DNA of 64,000 bases from Candidatus Pelagibacter sp. (GTDB lineage: Bacteria; Pseudomonadota; Alphaproteobacteria; Pelagibacterales; Pelagibacteraceae): positions 6,262 through 70,261 of the forward strand of contig JAOINI010000004.1 of the NCBI GenBank assembly GCA_028139285.1. Reading direction: 5' to 3'. Shown one piece after another: positions 24,825 to 34,542 of the stretch. Under the pieces are notes generated by a model. The model saw nothing but the letters and a program-made list of their open reading frames with translations, ran no database searches and was not told the origin of the DNA. Numbering within the stretch: the first letter of the stretch is position 1; every line of letters starts with the position of its first letter. The position numbers and the translations under genes were made by a program.

Positions 24825-25940
24825 TTAATCAAAAAAATTTATGTATTTTTTGTAAAATTTGTGGAATGTACCACCTTTAATATTTTTTCTTATTTCCCGC
24901 ATAAATTGCTGATAAAAATATACATTGTTGAGTGAAATTAACATAGAGGCTAACATTTCTTCTGCTCTTAACAAATGGTGTAAATAACTTTTAGAGTATT
25001 TATTTAGACATCTTATGTCGCACTCTGTATCCAAGGGTGACTTATCATTCGCAAACTTAGAATTTCTAATATTTAATTTTCCTTTCCATGTAAAAGCTAA
25101 ACCTGTTCTACCTGATCTTGTAGGCAAAACACAATCGAACATATCTATGCCTTCTTTGACTGCTCCTAAAATGTCTGAAGGTGTTCCCACACCCATTATA
25201 TATCTTGGTTTATCTTTAGGCAAAAAGTCCACTGTCTCACTTAATATTTTAAACATGTCATTTTGATTTTCACCGACCGCTAAACCACCCATAGCATACC
25301 CATCAAATCCAATTTCTAATAATTTTTCAATACTTTCTTTTCTTAAATCTTTGAAAACTCCGCCCTGAACGATACCGAATAATGCTTTTGTTTTGTTATT
25401 TCCGAACTCAATTTTACACCTTTTAGCCCATTTTGTAGTAGTGGTGATTGCATTTGATAAAATTCTCTTGTCTTTAGTAAGTTTAGGACATTCATCTAAA
25501 ACCATTATAATATCGGAATTAATTGCTTTTTGAACTTGAATACTTTTCTCTGGACTTAAGATAATTTTTTTTCCATCTAAGTGAGATTTGAATATTGCTC
25601 CAATTTTAGGATCAATTTTATTAAATTTAGAAAGTGACATTATTTGATATCCACCAGAGTCAGTTAAAATTGGCTTTTGCCAGTTCATAAAATTATGAAG
25701 TCCGTTAAACTTTTTTAAAACCTCAATCCCAGGTCTAAGCAACAAATGATAAGTATTACCCAATATAATATCTGTTTTAGTTTTTAAAATATCATCAACA
25801 AACAAACCCTTTACAGTTCCTTGAGTTCCAACAGGCATAAAAACGGGGGTTTCAATTATACCTCTTTTAGTTTTTACTAAACCAAGTCTTGCCTTGTCAT
25901 CTTGAGCTACTAACTCAAAAGAAAATTGATCTTTTAACAT
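24825..25940 (-). CDS. tgt: queuine tRNA-ribosyltransferase, zinc site apparently lost
   Basis: Exchanges guanine-34 for a 7-deazaguanine in GUN-anticodon tRNAs, 371 aa. Substrate and catalytic motifs are intact: TDSGGYQIMSLSK (base-binding Asp), DECP, GGLAVGE, MGVGTPSDI and FDCVLPTRSGRTG (nucleophile Asp). The zinc site differs: E. coli CDCYTC...TIHN is here ECDIRC (residues 306-311) and SLNN (336-339), so by alignment only one of the four ligands (Cys302/304/307, His333 of E. coli) is kept and a second Cys is shifted by one. It lies 4 bp from ppiA; queA, often in this position, is not here. Confidence 0.94.
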   Translation of the reverse strand: MLKDQFSFELVAQDDKARLGLVKTKRGIIETPVFMPVGTQGTVKGLFVDDILKTKTDIILGNTYHLLLRPGIEVLKKFNGLHNFMNWQKPILTDSGGYQIMSLSKFNKIDPKIGAIFKSHLDGKKIILSPEKSIQVQKAINSDIIMVLDECPKLTKDKRILSNAITTTTKWAKRCKIEFGNNKTKALFGIVQGGVFKDLRKESIEKLLEIGFDGYAMGGLAVGENQNDMFKILSETVDFLPKDKPRYIMGVGTPSDILGAVKEGIDMFDCVLPTRSGRTGLAFTWKGKLNIRNSKFANDKSPLDTECDIRCLNKYSKSYLHHLLRAEEMLASMLISLNNVYFYQQFMREIRKNIKGGTFHKFYKKYINFFD

Positions 25941-25944
25941 TTAT

Positions 25945-26499
25945 TTATTTTGATCTAATTGAAATTATTTTGTCTGGATTTTTTACAGCTCCAGAATTTG
26001 GGTCACCTTTTTTAATTTTATCTACAAATTCCATTCCTTTAATAACTTTTCCAAAAGCTGAGTATTGTCTATCTAAGTGTGGAGCTGAGTCAAAACAAAT
26101 AAAAAATTGACTATTAGCACTATCAGGGTCGGCTGACCTTGCTGCAGATAAAACTCCTCTAACATGTGGAATATCGGAAAATTCTGACTTTAAATTTGGA
26201 AGCTCAGACCCTCCTGTTCCTGCTAATGATAAATTAAAATCTGATGAAGAAGAATTCCCAAATTTCACATCCCCTGTTTGAGCCATAAATCCATCTATAA
26301 CTCTATGAAAAACAACACCATCATATTTTTTACTATTTGACAATTCTTTAAATCTTTTAACATGATTTGGTGCTTTATCTGGATAAAGTTCAATTTCTAC
26401 TTCACCATAACTAAGTTTTAGGATCATAATCTCTTTTGCCATAACTTGATAATTTATTAAACTAAAACAAAATACAAATAAATAAATAAATTTTTTCAT
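25945..26499 (-). CDS. ppiA: peptidyl-prolyl cis-trans isomerase, cyclophilin type, exported
   Basis: Proline isomerase that assists folding, 184 aa. Residues 1-21 (ending NYQVMA) are a signal peptide, so it works in the periplasm. The cyclophilin core shows VVFHRVIDGFMAQTGD (catalytic Arg), GTGGSELPNLKSEF, VRGVLSAARSADPDSANSQ-type with SQFFICF, and LDRQYSAFGKVI. It overlaps coaD by 4 bp. Confidence 0.93.
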   Translation of the reverse strand: MKKFIYLFVFCFSLINYQVMAKEIMILKLSYGEVEIELYPDKAPNHVKRFKELSNSKKYDGVVFHRVIDGFMAQTGDVKFGNSSSSDFNLSLAGTGGSELPNLKSEFSDIPHVRGVLSAARSADPDSANSQFFICFDSAPHLDRQYSAFGKVIKGMEFVDKIKKGDPNSGAVKNPDKIISIRSK

Positions 26500-26987
26500 T
26501 GATATTTAGCTTTTAACATTTTAACAGCATATTTTGTGACAAATCTATCAATTTCTCCACCAAGATTTGCAATTTCTTTTACAAAATTTGAGGAGATTAT
26601 TTGATTTTCAACGTCTGACATCAGAAACATTGTTTCTATTTTAGAATTTAGTTTTTTATTCATACCTGCGAGTTGAAATTCATACTCGAAATCAGATACA
26701 GCTCTTAAACCTCTTATAATCGCTGAGGCGTTGTATTTTTTACATAATTCAATCGTTAAATTGTCAAATGATATAACTTTAATTTTTTTTTTACTAAGTT
26801 TTAAATCTTTAAATAATGAGTGGTTGATAATATCAAGTCTTTCCTCGATAGAAAAAAAATAATTTTTATCTGTATTATCTGTTGTTGCAACAATAAGTCG
26901 ATCAAAAATTTTGAGAGATTTTTTAATGACATCTATATGGCCATAAGTGATTGGGTCAAAAGTGCCAGGGTAGACTGCGGTCTTCAT
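26496..26987 (-). CDS. coaD: pantetheine-phosphate adenylyltransferase
   Basis: Converts 4'-phosphopantetheine and ATP to dephospho-CoA, 163 aa of normal length. It starts AVYPGTFDPITYGHIDVIK (nucleotidyltransferase TxxH-like motif GH), with AIIRGLRAVSDFEYEFQ and ISSNFVKEIA, both family signatures. It is one base from gyrA in the conserved gyrA-coaD-ppi order. Confidence 0.96.
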   Translation of the reverse strand: MKTAVYPGTFDPITYGHIDVIKKSLKIFDRLIVATTDNTDKNYFFSIEERLDIINHSLFKDLKLSKKKIKVISFDNLTIELCKKYNASAIIRGLRAVSDFEYEFQLAGMNKKLNSKIETMFLMSDVENQIISSNFVKEIANLGGEIDRFVTKYAVKMLKAKYQ

Positions 26988-26988
26988 T

Positions 26989-29562
26989 TTACTTTATATT
27001 GTCCTCTATTTTTATTACAGAGACAACTTTTTCGGTTCCAGATAGTTTTTTAATTCTTACGCCCTGGGTATTTCTACCAGCTATTCTAATTTCTTTTACA
27101 GCACATCTCATTATACTACCTTTATCGGTAGATAAGAGTATTTCATCAGTATCATTTACAACAATGGTAGAGGCAATATTTCCATTTCTAGGAGAATTTA
27201 TTATTCCTATAATGCCTTTGCCCCCTCTGTTAGTAACTCTATAATCTAAATAAGATGATCTTTTCCCGTATCCGTTTTCAGAAACAGACAATATATATCT
27301 GTTTACAGCTTGTTTGATTTTTTTATCTTTGTTGATTATTTTGTTATCAATTTGAGAATTATCTAATATTGATAAAGATATTACTTTATCCTTATCATTT
27401 AGTTTTAAACCTTTGATACCTTTTGAAGAACGACCTTTGAAAAGTCTTAATTTTTTTGATTTAAATCTTATACACTTACCAAACTGAGTACTTAGTAAAA
27501 TATCTTGATCATCATTACATATTTTTACTCCTATAATTTTATCATCTTGATCTAGCTTCATTGCTATTTTTCCACTATTATTAATATTAATGAAATCTTC
27601 TAATGTATTTTTTCTTACATTTCCTTTAGAGGTTGCAAATACTACCATTAATTTTTTCCATTCAGACTCATCCTCAGGCAAAGGCATTATAGAACTAATT
27701 GAATGATGACTTTTCAAGGGTAAAATATTAAATATTGATTTTCCTTTGGATGATGCAGTTCCCTCGGGAATTTTATGAGCTTTTATTTTATATACAAGGC
27801 CTTGAGTTGAAAAAAAGAGAACCGGGGTATGTGTATTAGCAGTAAAAATTTGAACAACAAAATCATCTTCTCTTGTTGAAATACCAGATTTACCTTTTCC
27901 GCCTCTCTTTTGTGATTTTAAAGAACTTAAAGGTCCTCTTTTTATATACCCTTGATTGGTGATGTTTATCACTACTGACTCTTTTTGAATTGTTTCTTCA
28001 ATATTATAATTAAGCACCGCATCAATAATTTTAGTTTTTCTTGGTGAAGCAAATTTATCTTTAATTTTCACTAATTCATCAGTTATAAGATTGTATAGAG
28101 CTTTTTTAGAATTGATTATTCTGTTAAATTCTATGATTGATTTTGCAAGACTAGATATCTCAGACTCTATTTCATTTATTCCAAATGCGGTAAGTTTTTG
28201 CAATCTTAATTCTAAAATTGCATCTACTTGATCGACGGACAATTGATAAATTGAAATATTTTTTTTCTTTTCGATTAGTGAAATCATTTTTATACTTTTT
28301 TTAATTTTCCATTTTTTAGATAAAAGATTTTTTTTCGCTATATTTGTGTCTTTAGAATTTTTTATAATCTTAATTATTTCGTCAATATTCTCAACGGCAG
28401 TAGCTAAACCTATTAATATATGTGCGCGATTTTCTGCTTTTTTTAAATCAAATTTTACTCTTTTAATAACAGTTTCCTCCCTGAATTTAAGAAACTCAGA
28501 GATAAATTCTTTTAAATTTAATATTTTCGGTTTAGAGTTTACTATTGCCAAAGTGTTAAAACCAAATGAACTTTCTATATTTGTTAATTTAAACAATTGT
28601 CTTCTTACAGTTTCGGGTTCTACACTTTTTCTTAATTCAATTACCACTCTTATTCCTTCCCTATTAGACTCATCTCTTAAATCTCTTATGCCATCAATTT
28701 TTTTGTCTCTGACAAGTTGGGCTATTTTTTCAATTAATAATGATTTATTTACTTGATAGGGGATTGATTTTATAACAAGCGTTTCTCGTCCTCCTTTTTT
28801 TTCCTCTAGCTCTATTTCTCCCCTTATTTTAAATGATCCTCTACCTTTATTATAACCTTGCTTTATTATATCTTTGCCAATTATTACTCCTCCTGTAGGG
28901 AAATCAGGTCCTGGCACATGTTTCATTAACTGACTTATTGTTATTTCTTTGTTGTTTATAAAAGCTATCGTAGCGTTAACTATTTCTCCAAGATTATGTG
29001 GAGGAATACTTGTAGCCATCCCTACAGCAATTCCACCAGCTCCATTCACTAAAATATTTGGATATTGTGATGGTAGCACCTCGGGTTCTTTTTCAGTCTC
29101 ATCATAGTTGCTTCGAAAATTTACAGTATTTTTTTCAAGATCTTCAGTTAAAAATTGAGAAATTCTTCCAAGTTTAGTCTCTGTATATCTCATTGCTGCG
29201 GGAGGATCTCCATCAATAGATCCAAAGTTTCCTTGCCCAGAGATAAGCGGGACACTCATTGAAAAATCCTGGACAAGTCTCACTAAAGCATCATAAACTG
29301 ATTGATCACCATGTGGATGATATTTACCAATTACATCTCCTACTATTCTTGCTGATTTTCTAAAAGGTTTCGACCAATCGTAACCACCTTTGTACATTGC
29401 GTATATTATTCTTCTATGAACTGGTTTTAAACCGTCTCGGACGTCTGGAAGTGCTCTACTAACAATAACACTCATCGCATAAGACAAGTACGACGAGCTC
29501 ATTTCATCTTGAACAAATATAGGTTTAAATGATTTATTATTTTCTAAGGTATTTTTTTCCAT
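26989..29562 (-). CDS. gyrA: DNA gyrase subunit A
   Basis: Breakage-rejoining subunit of gyrase, 857 aa. The N-terminal winged-helix/tower domain includes VSRALPDVRDGLKPVHRR, the QRDR-equivalent KYHPHGDQSVYDALVR and the active-site Tyr126 in PAAMRYTE. The GyrA-box GGKGKSG (in QKRGGKGKSG) begins the C-terminal beta-pinwheel. At the position of E. coli Ser83 there is Gln87, and Asp91 corresponds to Asp87. It is 5 bp from ssb. Confidence 0.97.
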   Translation of the reverse strand: MEKNTLENNKSFKPIFVQDEMSSSYLSYAMSVIVSRALPDVRDGLKPVHRRIIYAMYKGGYDWSKPFRKSARIVGDVIGKYHPHGDQSVYDALVRLVQDFSMSVPLISGQGNFGSIDGDPPAAMRYTETKLGRISQFLTEDLEKNTVNFRSNYDETEKEPEVLPSQYPNILVNGAGGIAVGMATSIPPHNLGEIVNATIAFINNKEITISQLMKHVPGPDFPTGGVIIGKDIIKQGYNKGRGSFKIRGEIELEEKKGGRETLVIKSIPYQVNKSLLIEKIAQLVRDKKIDGIRDLRDESNREGIRVVIELRKSVEPETVRRQLFKLTNIESSFGFNTLAIVNSKPKILNLKEFISEFLKFREETVIKRVKFDLKKAENRAHILIGLATAVENIDEIIKIIKNSKDTNIAKKNLLSKKWKIKKSIKMISLIEKKKNISIYQLSVDQVDAILELRLQKLTAFGINEIESEISSLAKSIIEFNRIINSKKALYNLITDELVKIKDKFASPRKTKIIDAVLNYNIEETIQKESVVINITNQGYIKRGPLSSLKSQKRGGKGKSGISTREDDFVVQIFTANTHTPVLFFSTQGLVYKIKAHKIPEGTASSKGKSIFNILPLKSHHSISSIMPLPEDESEWKKLMVVFATSKGNVRKNTLEDFININNSGKIAMKLDQDDKIIGVKICNDDQDILLSTQFGKCIRFKSKKLRLFKGRSSKGIKGLKLNDKDKVISLSILDNSQIDNKIINKDKKIKQAVNRYILSVSENGYGKRSSYLDYRVTNRGGKGIIGIINSPRNGNIASTIVVNDTDEILLSTDKGSIMRCAVKEIRIAGRNTQGVRIKKLSGTEKVVSVIKIEDNIK

Positions 29563-29567
29563 GAAAA

Positions 29568-30026
29568 TTAAAAAGGTATCTCATCATCTAGATCAGAATT
29601 ATCCTGACTCATATTTTCATTTGGTAAAGAACTTTTATTTTCTGAAACTAAATTAGAATTATTTGAGCTAGATCTGCTATCCAGCATTGTTAAGCTAGAA
29701 TTATAGCCTTGCAAAACAATTTCAGTTGAATATTTATCTTGACCTGTAGCCTCGTCTTTCCATTTTCTTGTGCTTAATTGCCCTTCAATATAAACGTTAG
29801 CCCCTTTTTTAACATATTGTTGAACCACATTTACTAACCCTTCATTAAAAATTACTACTCTATGCCATTCTGTCTTTTCTTTTTTTTCTCCACTTGATTT
29901 ATCTTTCCAAGATTGGCTAGTTGCAATGCTTAATCTAGCTACACTTTTACCGTTTACCATTTGTTTTATTTCAGGATCTGCGCCTAAACGACCTATTAAT
30001 TGCACTTTATTTAAACTTCCAGCCAT
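29568..30026 (-). CDS. ssb: single-stranded DNA-binding protein
   Basis: A 152-aa OB-fold protein that coats ssDNA in replication and repair. Homology begins at the ATG at 30026 ([19 protein letters not shown]); the frame is open further upstream into uvrA but that extension is unrelated to SSB. It has [19 protein letters not shown] and [15 protein letters not shown], then a low-complexity Ser/Asn tail and the acidic protein-binding tip DLDDEIPF. It diverges from uvrA, a common arrangement. Confidence 0.96.
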   Translation of the reverse strand: MAGSLNKVQLIGRLGADPEIKQMVNGKSVARLSIATSQSWKDKSSGEKKEKTEWHRVVIFNEGLVNVVQQYVKKGANVYIEGQLSTRKWKDEATGQDKYSTEIVLQGYNSSLTMLDSRSSSNNSNLVSENKSSLPNENMSQDNSDLDDEIPF

Positions 30027-30126
30027 AATATTTTGAATAAATTTTGATTTTATTATTATTAAAAGTCTTTTATTTGTATCATATTTGATTACTAAATATA
30101 AGCTGATTATTATTTGAAGGAAAAAA

Positions 30127-33006
30127 ATGTTGAAAAAAATCGTTGTAAAAGGGGCTAAAGAACACAACTTAAAAAATGTTTCTCTTGAAATTCCCAAAGA
30201 GAAATTAGTTGTTATAACTGGCCTTTCTGGGTCCGGAAAATCATCGCTAGCCTTTGATACGATTTATGCTGAAGGCCAGAGAAGATATGTTGAAAGTTTA
30301 TCTTCATATGCCAGACAATTTTTGGATAAAATGAAAAAACCAAATGTAGATTTCATAGAGGGTTTAAGTCCAGCAATTTCTATTGAACAAAAAAATACTT
30401 CTAAAAATCCAAGGTCAACAGTTGCTACTGTCACTGAAATTTATGACTATATGAGAGTTTTGTTTGCAAGAGTTGGAGTCCCCTATTCGCCGTTCACAGG
30501 TAAACCGATTAGATCTCAGCCGATTAGCGAAATGGTGGATAAAATCAAAAAACTTCCAAAAAATAATACTATCTATATTCTTGCTCCTGTAGTTAGAGGA
30601 AGAAAAGGAGAATATAAAAAAGAAGTTTTAAACTATAAAAAAAGAGGATTCTCGAAAATTAAAGTTGACGGCAAATACCTAAACATTGATGAATTTCCAA
30701 ACCTCAACAAAAAAGTAAAACATGATATATCAATAATCGTTGACAGAATTATACTAAATTCTAATTTAGGCAACAGACTCGCAGACAGTGTTGAAACCGC
30801 TGTAAACCTTTCAGATGGTCTATTAATAGTAGAATATGAAAATGAAACTTTGCCAAAAAAGTTTAGAAAAAGGGAGTCTATAACTTTTTCTTCCAAATTT
30901 TCTTGTCCTGAAAGTGGTTTTACTATTGAAGAAATCGAACCAAGGCTATTTTCATTCAATTCTCCTTATGGAGCATGTGAAGAATGTGAAGGTATTGGAC
31001 ATAATTTAAATGTTGACCCTAACCTTGTAGTCACAGATCCAAAGAAAAGCCTGCAAGAGGGTGTTATAGAGCCTTGGTCAAAATCTACTTCATTATATTA
31101 TGCTCAAACATTAGCTTCCGTTGCAAAACATTATAAAATTTCAATGTCTGAACAATGGAAAAAAATTCCAAAGAAGATTCAGGATATTATTCTTTATGGC
31201 TCTGATGACGAAGAAATAAGATTTTCTTACGATGATGGATACGAAACATACTCAACAAAAAAAGCTTTTGAAGGCGTAATTAATAATCTTGAAAGAAGAT
31301 ATCTAGAAACTGATAGTGAGTGGAAAAGAGAGGAAATTTCTCAATACCAAAGTGAGACGAATTGTGAAAAATGTAAAGGAATGAGATTAAAAGATGAAGC
31401 CTTATGTGTAAAAATAAATAATTTAAATATAAGCGAAGTTACCGAAAAATCCATTGATATAGCGCAAAAATGGTTTGCAGATTTAGAAAATGTTTTAAAT
31501 GAAAAGGAGAATAAAATTGCTCAACATATTCTTAAAGAAATAAATGAAAGACTAAATTTTTTATTAAACGTTGGATTAAATTATCTAACTTTATCAAGAG
31601 AGTCAGGAACCTTATCTGGTGGAGAAGCTCAAAGAATTAGATTGGCATCGCAAATAGGATCTGGTCTTACAGGAGTTTTATATGTCTTAGATGAGCCATC
31701 TATTGGCTTGCACCAAAGAGATAATAAAAAACTTATTGCAGCTTTAAAAAGATTAAGGGACTTGGGCAATACAGTCATTGTGGTTGAACATGATATAGAA
31801 ACAATGGAAAGCTCGGATCACATAATAGATATTGGACCAGAGGCTGGTCTTAATGGTGGTCAAATTGTTGCAGAGGGAGAAGTTAAAGAAATTGTTAAAA
31901 ACGTTAATAGTATTACTGGAAATTATTTATCTGGTAAAAAATTTATTCCAGTTCCAAAAAAAAGAAGGTCTGCAAAAAATGGAAGGTTTATTGAGATAAA
32001 TGGTGCAACTGGAAATAATTTAAAAAAAGTTAATTTAAAAATACCTGTAGGCACATTTACTTGTGTTACAGGTGTTTCTGGAAGTGGAAAATCGACTTTA
32101 ATACTACATACTTTGTATAATGCATTTAATTTAATGTTAAATAAAAATAAAAGTCGTAAAGTTCCAAAAGCTTTCACCGGATTTAAAGGTACAGAGTTAA
32201 TAGATAAAATTATCGATATTGACCAATCACCAATTGGCAGAACACCAAGGTCAAACCCAGCTACATATACTGGGGCCTTTGGTCCAATTAGAGAGTGGTT
32301 TGCCGGTCTCCCAGAGTCAAAAGCAAGAGGTTACAAAGTTGGAAGATATTCATTTAATGTGAAAGGTGGAAGATGTGAAACTTGTGAGGGTGATGGTGTT
32401 TTGACTTATGAAATGCATTTTTTACCAGATGTATTTATTCCTTGCGATACATGTAAAGGGGCAAGATATAATAGAGAAACTCTCGAAATAAGGTTTAAAA
32501 ACAAGAATATTGCCGATGTTTTAGATATGACAGTGGACGAAGGTTGCGATTTTTTTGAAAATATTCAAAGTATAAGATCTAAACTCATTACCTTGAAACA
32601 TGTTGGTCTTGGGTATATGAAAATTGGTCAACAAGCAACTACACTATCAGGCGGAGAGGCACAAAGAATTAAACTTGCAAAAGAACTGTCTAAAAGACCT
32701 ACAGGTAGAACTTTATATATTTTAGATGAACCAACAACTGGTTTGCATTCTCATGATATAAAAAAATTACTAGAAATTTTGCAAGCATTTGCAAATACTG
32801 GTAATACTGTCGTGGTTATAGAACACAACTTAGATGTAATTAAAACCGCCGATCACATCATTGATATGGGTCCTGAAGGTGGTATTAATGGCGGGAGAAT
32901 TATCGCTGAGGGTACGCCTGAAAAAATTTCAACTGTAAAAGAGAGTTTTACCGGCAAATTTATACGAGAAATTATAGGAAATAGTTCTATGAAAAAGACT
33001 GCTTAA
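30127..33006 (+). CDS. uvrA: excinuclease ABC subunit UvrA
   Basis: Damage-recognition ATPase of nucleotide excision repair, 959 aa. Two ABC ATPase units are visible: Walker [10 protein letters not shown] (about 32-40) and GVSGSGKST in the second half; signature [19 protein letters not shown] and [16 protein letters not shown]. The first zinc module has CPESG instead of CPxCG, as is usual in alphaproteobacteria; the second zinc finger (RCETCEGDG ... CDTCKGARY) is intact. The start is supported by GAAGGA 5 nt upstream. No GTTC-N7-GTTC LexA box was seen in the divergent gap. Confidence 0.97.
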   Translation: MLKKIVVKGAKEHNLKNVSLEIPKEKLVVITGLSGSGKSSLAFDTIYAEGQRRYVESLSSYARQFLDKMKKPNVDFIEGLSPAISIEQKNTSKNPRSTVATVTEIYDYMRVLFARVGVPYSPFTGKPIRSQPISEMVDKIKKLPKNNTIYILAPVVRGRKGEYKKEVLNYKKRGFSKIKVDGKYLNIDEFPNLNKKVKHDISIIVDRIILNSNLGNRLADSVETAVNLSDGLLIVEYENETLPKKFRKRESITFSSKFSCPESGFTIEEIEPRLFSFNSPYGACEECEGIGHNLNVDPNLVVTDPKKSLQEGVIEPWSKSTSLYYAQTLASVAKHYKISMSEQWKKIPKKIQDIILYGSDDEEIRFSYDDGYETYSTKKAFEGVINNLERRYLETDSEWKREEISQYQSETNCEKCKGMRLKDEALCVKINNLNISEVTEKSIDIAQKWFADLENVLNEKENKIAQHILKEINERLNFLLNVGLNYLTLSRESGTLSGGEAQRIRLASQIGSGLTGVLYVLDEPSIGLHQRDNKKLIAALKRLRDLGNTVIVVEHDIETMESSDHIIDIGPEAGLNGGQIVAEGEVKEIVKNVNSITGNYLSGKKFIPVPKKRRSAKNGRFIEINGATGNNLKKVNLKIPVGTFTCVTGVSGSGKSTLILHTLYNAFNLMLNKNKSRKVPKAFTGFKGTELIDKIIDIDQSPIGRTPRSNPATYTGAFGPIREWFAGLPESKARGYKVGRYSFNVKGGRCETCEGDGVLTYEMHFLPDVFIPCDTCKGARYNRETLEIRFKNKNIADVLDMTVDEGCDFFENIQSIRSKLITLKHVGLGYMKIGQQATTLSGGEAQRIKLAKELSKRPTGRTLYILDEPTTGLHSHDIKKLLEILQAFANTGNTVVVIEHNLDVIKTADHIIDMGPEGGINGGRIIAEGTPEKISTVKESFTGKFIREIIGNSSMKKTA

Positions 33007-33033
33007 AATTTTAATATATGCTATAAAAGAATC

Positions 33034-33636
33034 ATGACCAGTGTTTTACAATCTTTATCAAAAACAGTTCACCTATCGTTAGGTATTGCAATTTTACTAC
33101 TTTTAGGATTGCATTTTTTTGGTGATGGGTTCGCTTTTGATAGGTATTTCTTTAGCTGGTTATTTAGGTATTTACATGTATTGACAGGTATAATGTGGAT
33201 AGGACTGTTATGGTATTTTAACTTTGTACAAATACCATCTATGCCTAACATTCCTGACGAGCAAAAACCAGCAATTGGTAAAGTAATCGCTCCTAAGGCT
33301 CTATTTTGGTTTAGATGGGCTGCTTTAGGAACAATAATAACAGGGTTAATAGTTTCATATCTGCAAGGATATGTCCATCAAGCGATGTTGCTAGGAATAG
33401 GAAGTGGTGATCCAAAAACTACTGCAATAGGTATAGGGATGTGGCTTGGAATTATAATGGCATATAACGTTTGGTTTGTAATTTGGCCAAATCAAAAAAA
33501 AGCTTTAGGAATAATTGATAGTTCACCAGAGGAAAAAGCTAAATCAGCAAAAACTGCAATGTTATTCTCAAGAGCTAATACTTTACTATCGTTTCCAATG
33601 CTTCTTTCAATGGTAGCAGCACAAAACCTTTACTAA
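33034..33636 (+). CDS. PuuD-like urate oxidase N-terminal-domain membrane protein
   Basis: A 200-aa inner-membrane protein with about five helices matching the Urate_ox_N domain (RYLHVLTGIMWIGLLWYFNF, WFRWAALGTIITGL, MWLGIIMAYNVWFVIWPNQKK). Full PuuD enzymes add a C-terminal cytochrome c domain, which is absent here. Conserved His residues in the helices could bind haem. A role as a standalone membrane haem or urate-hydroxylase-like protein is inferred. The stop codon directly abuts the convergent secF stop. Confidence 0.8.
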   Translation: MTSVLQSLSKTVHLSLGIAILLLLGLHFFGDGFAFDRYFFSWLFRYLHVLTGIMWIGLLWYFNFVQIPSMPNIPDEQKPAIGKVIAPKALFWFRWAALGTIITGLIVSYLQGYVHQAMLLGIGSGDPKTTAIGIGMWLGIIMAYNVWFVIWPNQKKALGIIDSSPEEKAKSAKTAMLFSRANTLLSFPMLLSMVAAQNLY

Positions 33637-34542
33637 TTAGGGTAAAATTTTTTCTTCCTCTTTTTCTAAAGTTTTATAACTAACTTTGAAATATTTTAAA
33701 ATTGGTGAGGCTACAAACATAGATGAATAGGTTCCAATAATCACACCTAGAATCATAGCAAATGAGAAACCCCTTAAAATTTCACCTCCTAATATATAGA
33801 TTGAAATTAATGCTAATAATGTAGTAATCGATGTGATGATTGTTCTTGAAAGGGTTTCGTTTATTGATAAATTAGAAACATCACTGATACTTATTCTTGT
33901 ATATTTTAATAAATTTTCTCGTATTCGGTCATATATAACTACAGTATCATTCATCGAGTAACCAACTATTGTTAGTACTGCTGCTATTATAGATAAATTA
34001 ATTTCTAGAGATAAAACAGAAAAAATGCCTAATGTTATTATTACATCATGAAACAATGCTATAATTGAACCGATGCTAAATTGCCATTCAAATCTTATCC
34101 ATATATAAAAAAGCATAGCAGCTAAAGCCAAGGATATTGCGATAATTGATGACTCTAAAAGCTCGGAACTAACCTTTGGACCTACATTCTCTACCCTTCT
34201 AAAATCAACATTAGCATTTAAATTATCAGCTAAAGTTTTTTTTATCTCAGGTATTAAGTTGCTATTATTGGTATTTTTTTGCTCAACTTTAATTAAATAA
34301 TCGCCTTCTTTACCAAATTTTTTTACATTAATATCTCCTAAACTCATAGATTTAAGAGAGTCCCTAATTGCAGAGGCATTGATTGAGGTATCGGTTCTTA
34401 GTTCAATTAATGTTCCTCCTTTAAAATCTATTCCATAATTTAATCCTTTAATTGAAATAAAAATCACACTTAAAATAAAAATTATAAGTGAAAAAATATT
34501 CGCTTTTTTAAATTTTGAAACAAAGTTAATATTTCTAATCAT
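33637..34542 (-). CDS. secF: protein translocase subunit SecF
   Basis: Inner-membrane component of SecDF that uses the proton gradient to help protein export, 301 aa with six membrane helices. It shows GIDFKGGTLIELRT (typical of SecF, after helix 1), VGPKVSSEL, YSMNDTVVIYDRIREN and RTIITSITTLLALISIY. It shares one base with secD. Confidence 0.95.
   Translation of the reverse strand: MIRNINFVSKFKKANIFSLIIFILSVIFISIKGLNYGIDFKGGTLIELRTDTSINASAIRDSLKSMSLGDINVKKFGKEGDYLIKVEQKNTNNSNLIPEIKKTLADNLNANVDFRRVENVGPKVSSELLESSIIAISLALAAMLFYIWIRFEWQFSIGSIIALFHDVIITLGIFSVLSLEINLSIIAAVLTIVGYSMNDTVVIYDRIRENLLKYTRISISDVSNLSINETLSRTIITSITTLLALISIYILGGEILRGFSFAMILGVIIGTYSSMFVASPILKYFKVSYKTLEKEEEKILP

Noticed and set aside
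28346..28756. 136-aa frame antisense to gyrA
   Set aside because: A shadow of conserved gyrA codons in AT-rich DNA; no start signal or family.
30027..30126. SOS box between ssb and uvrA
   Set aside because: Neither a GTTC-N7-GTTC nor a CTG-N10-CAG-type box was found in the gap.
30027..30197. N-terminal extension of the ssb frame
   Set aside because: It lies in the uvrA coding start and divergent gap, has no similarity to SSB, and the family sequence begins exactly at the ATG at 30026.
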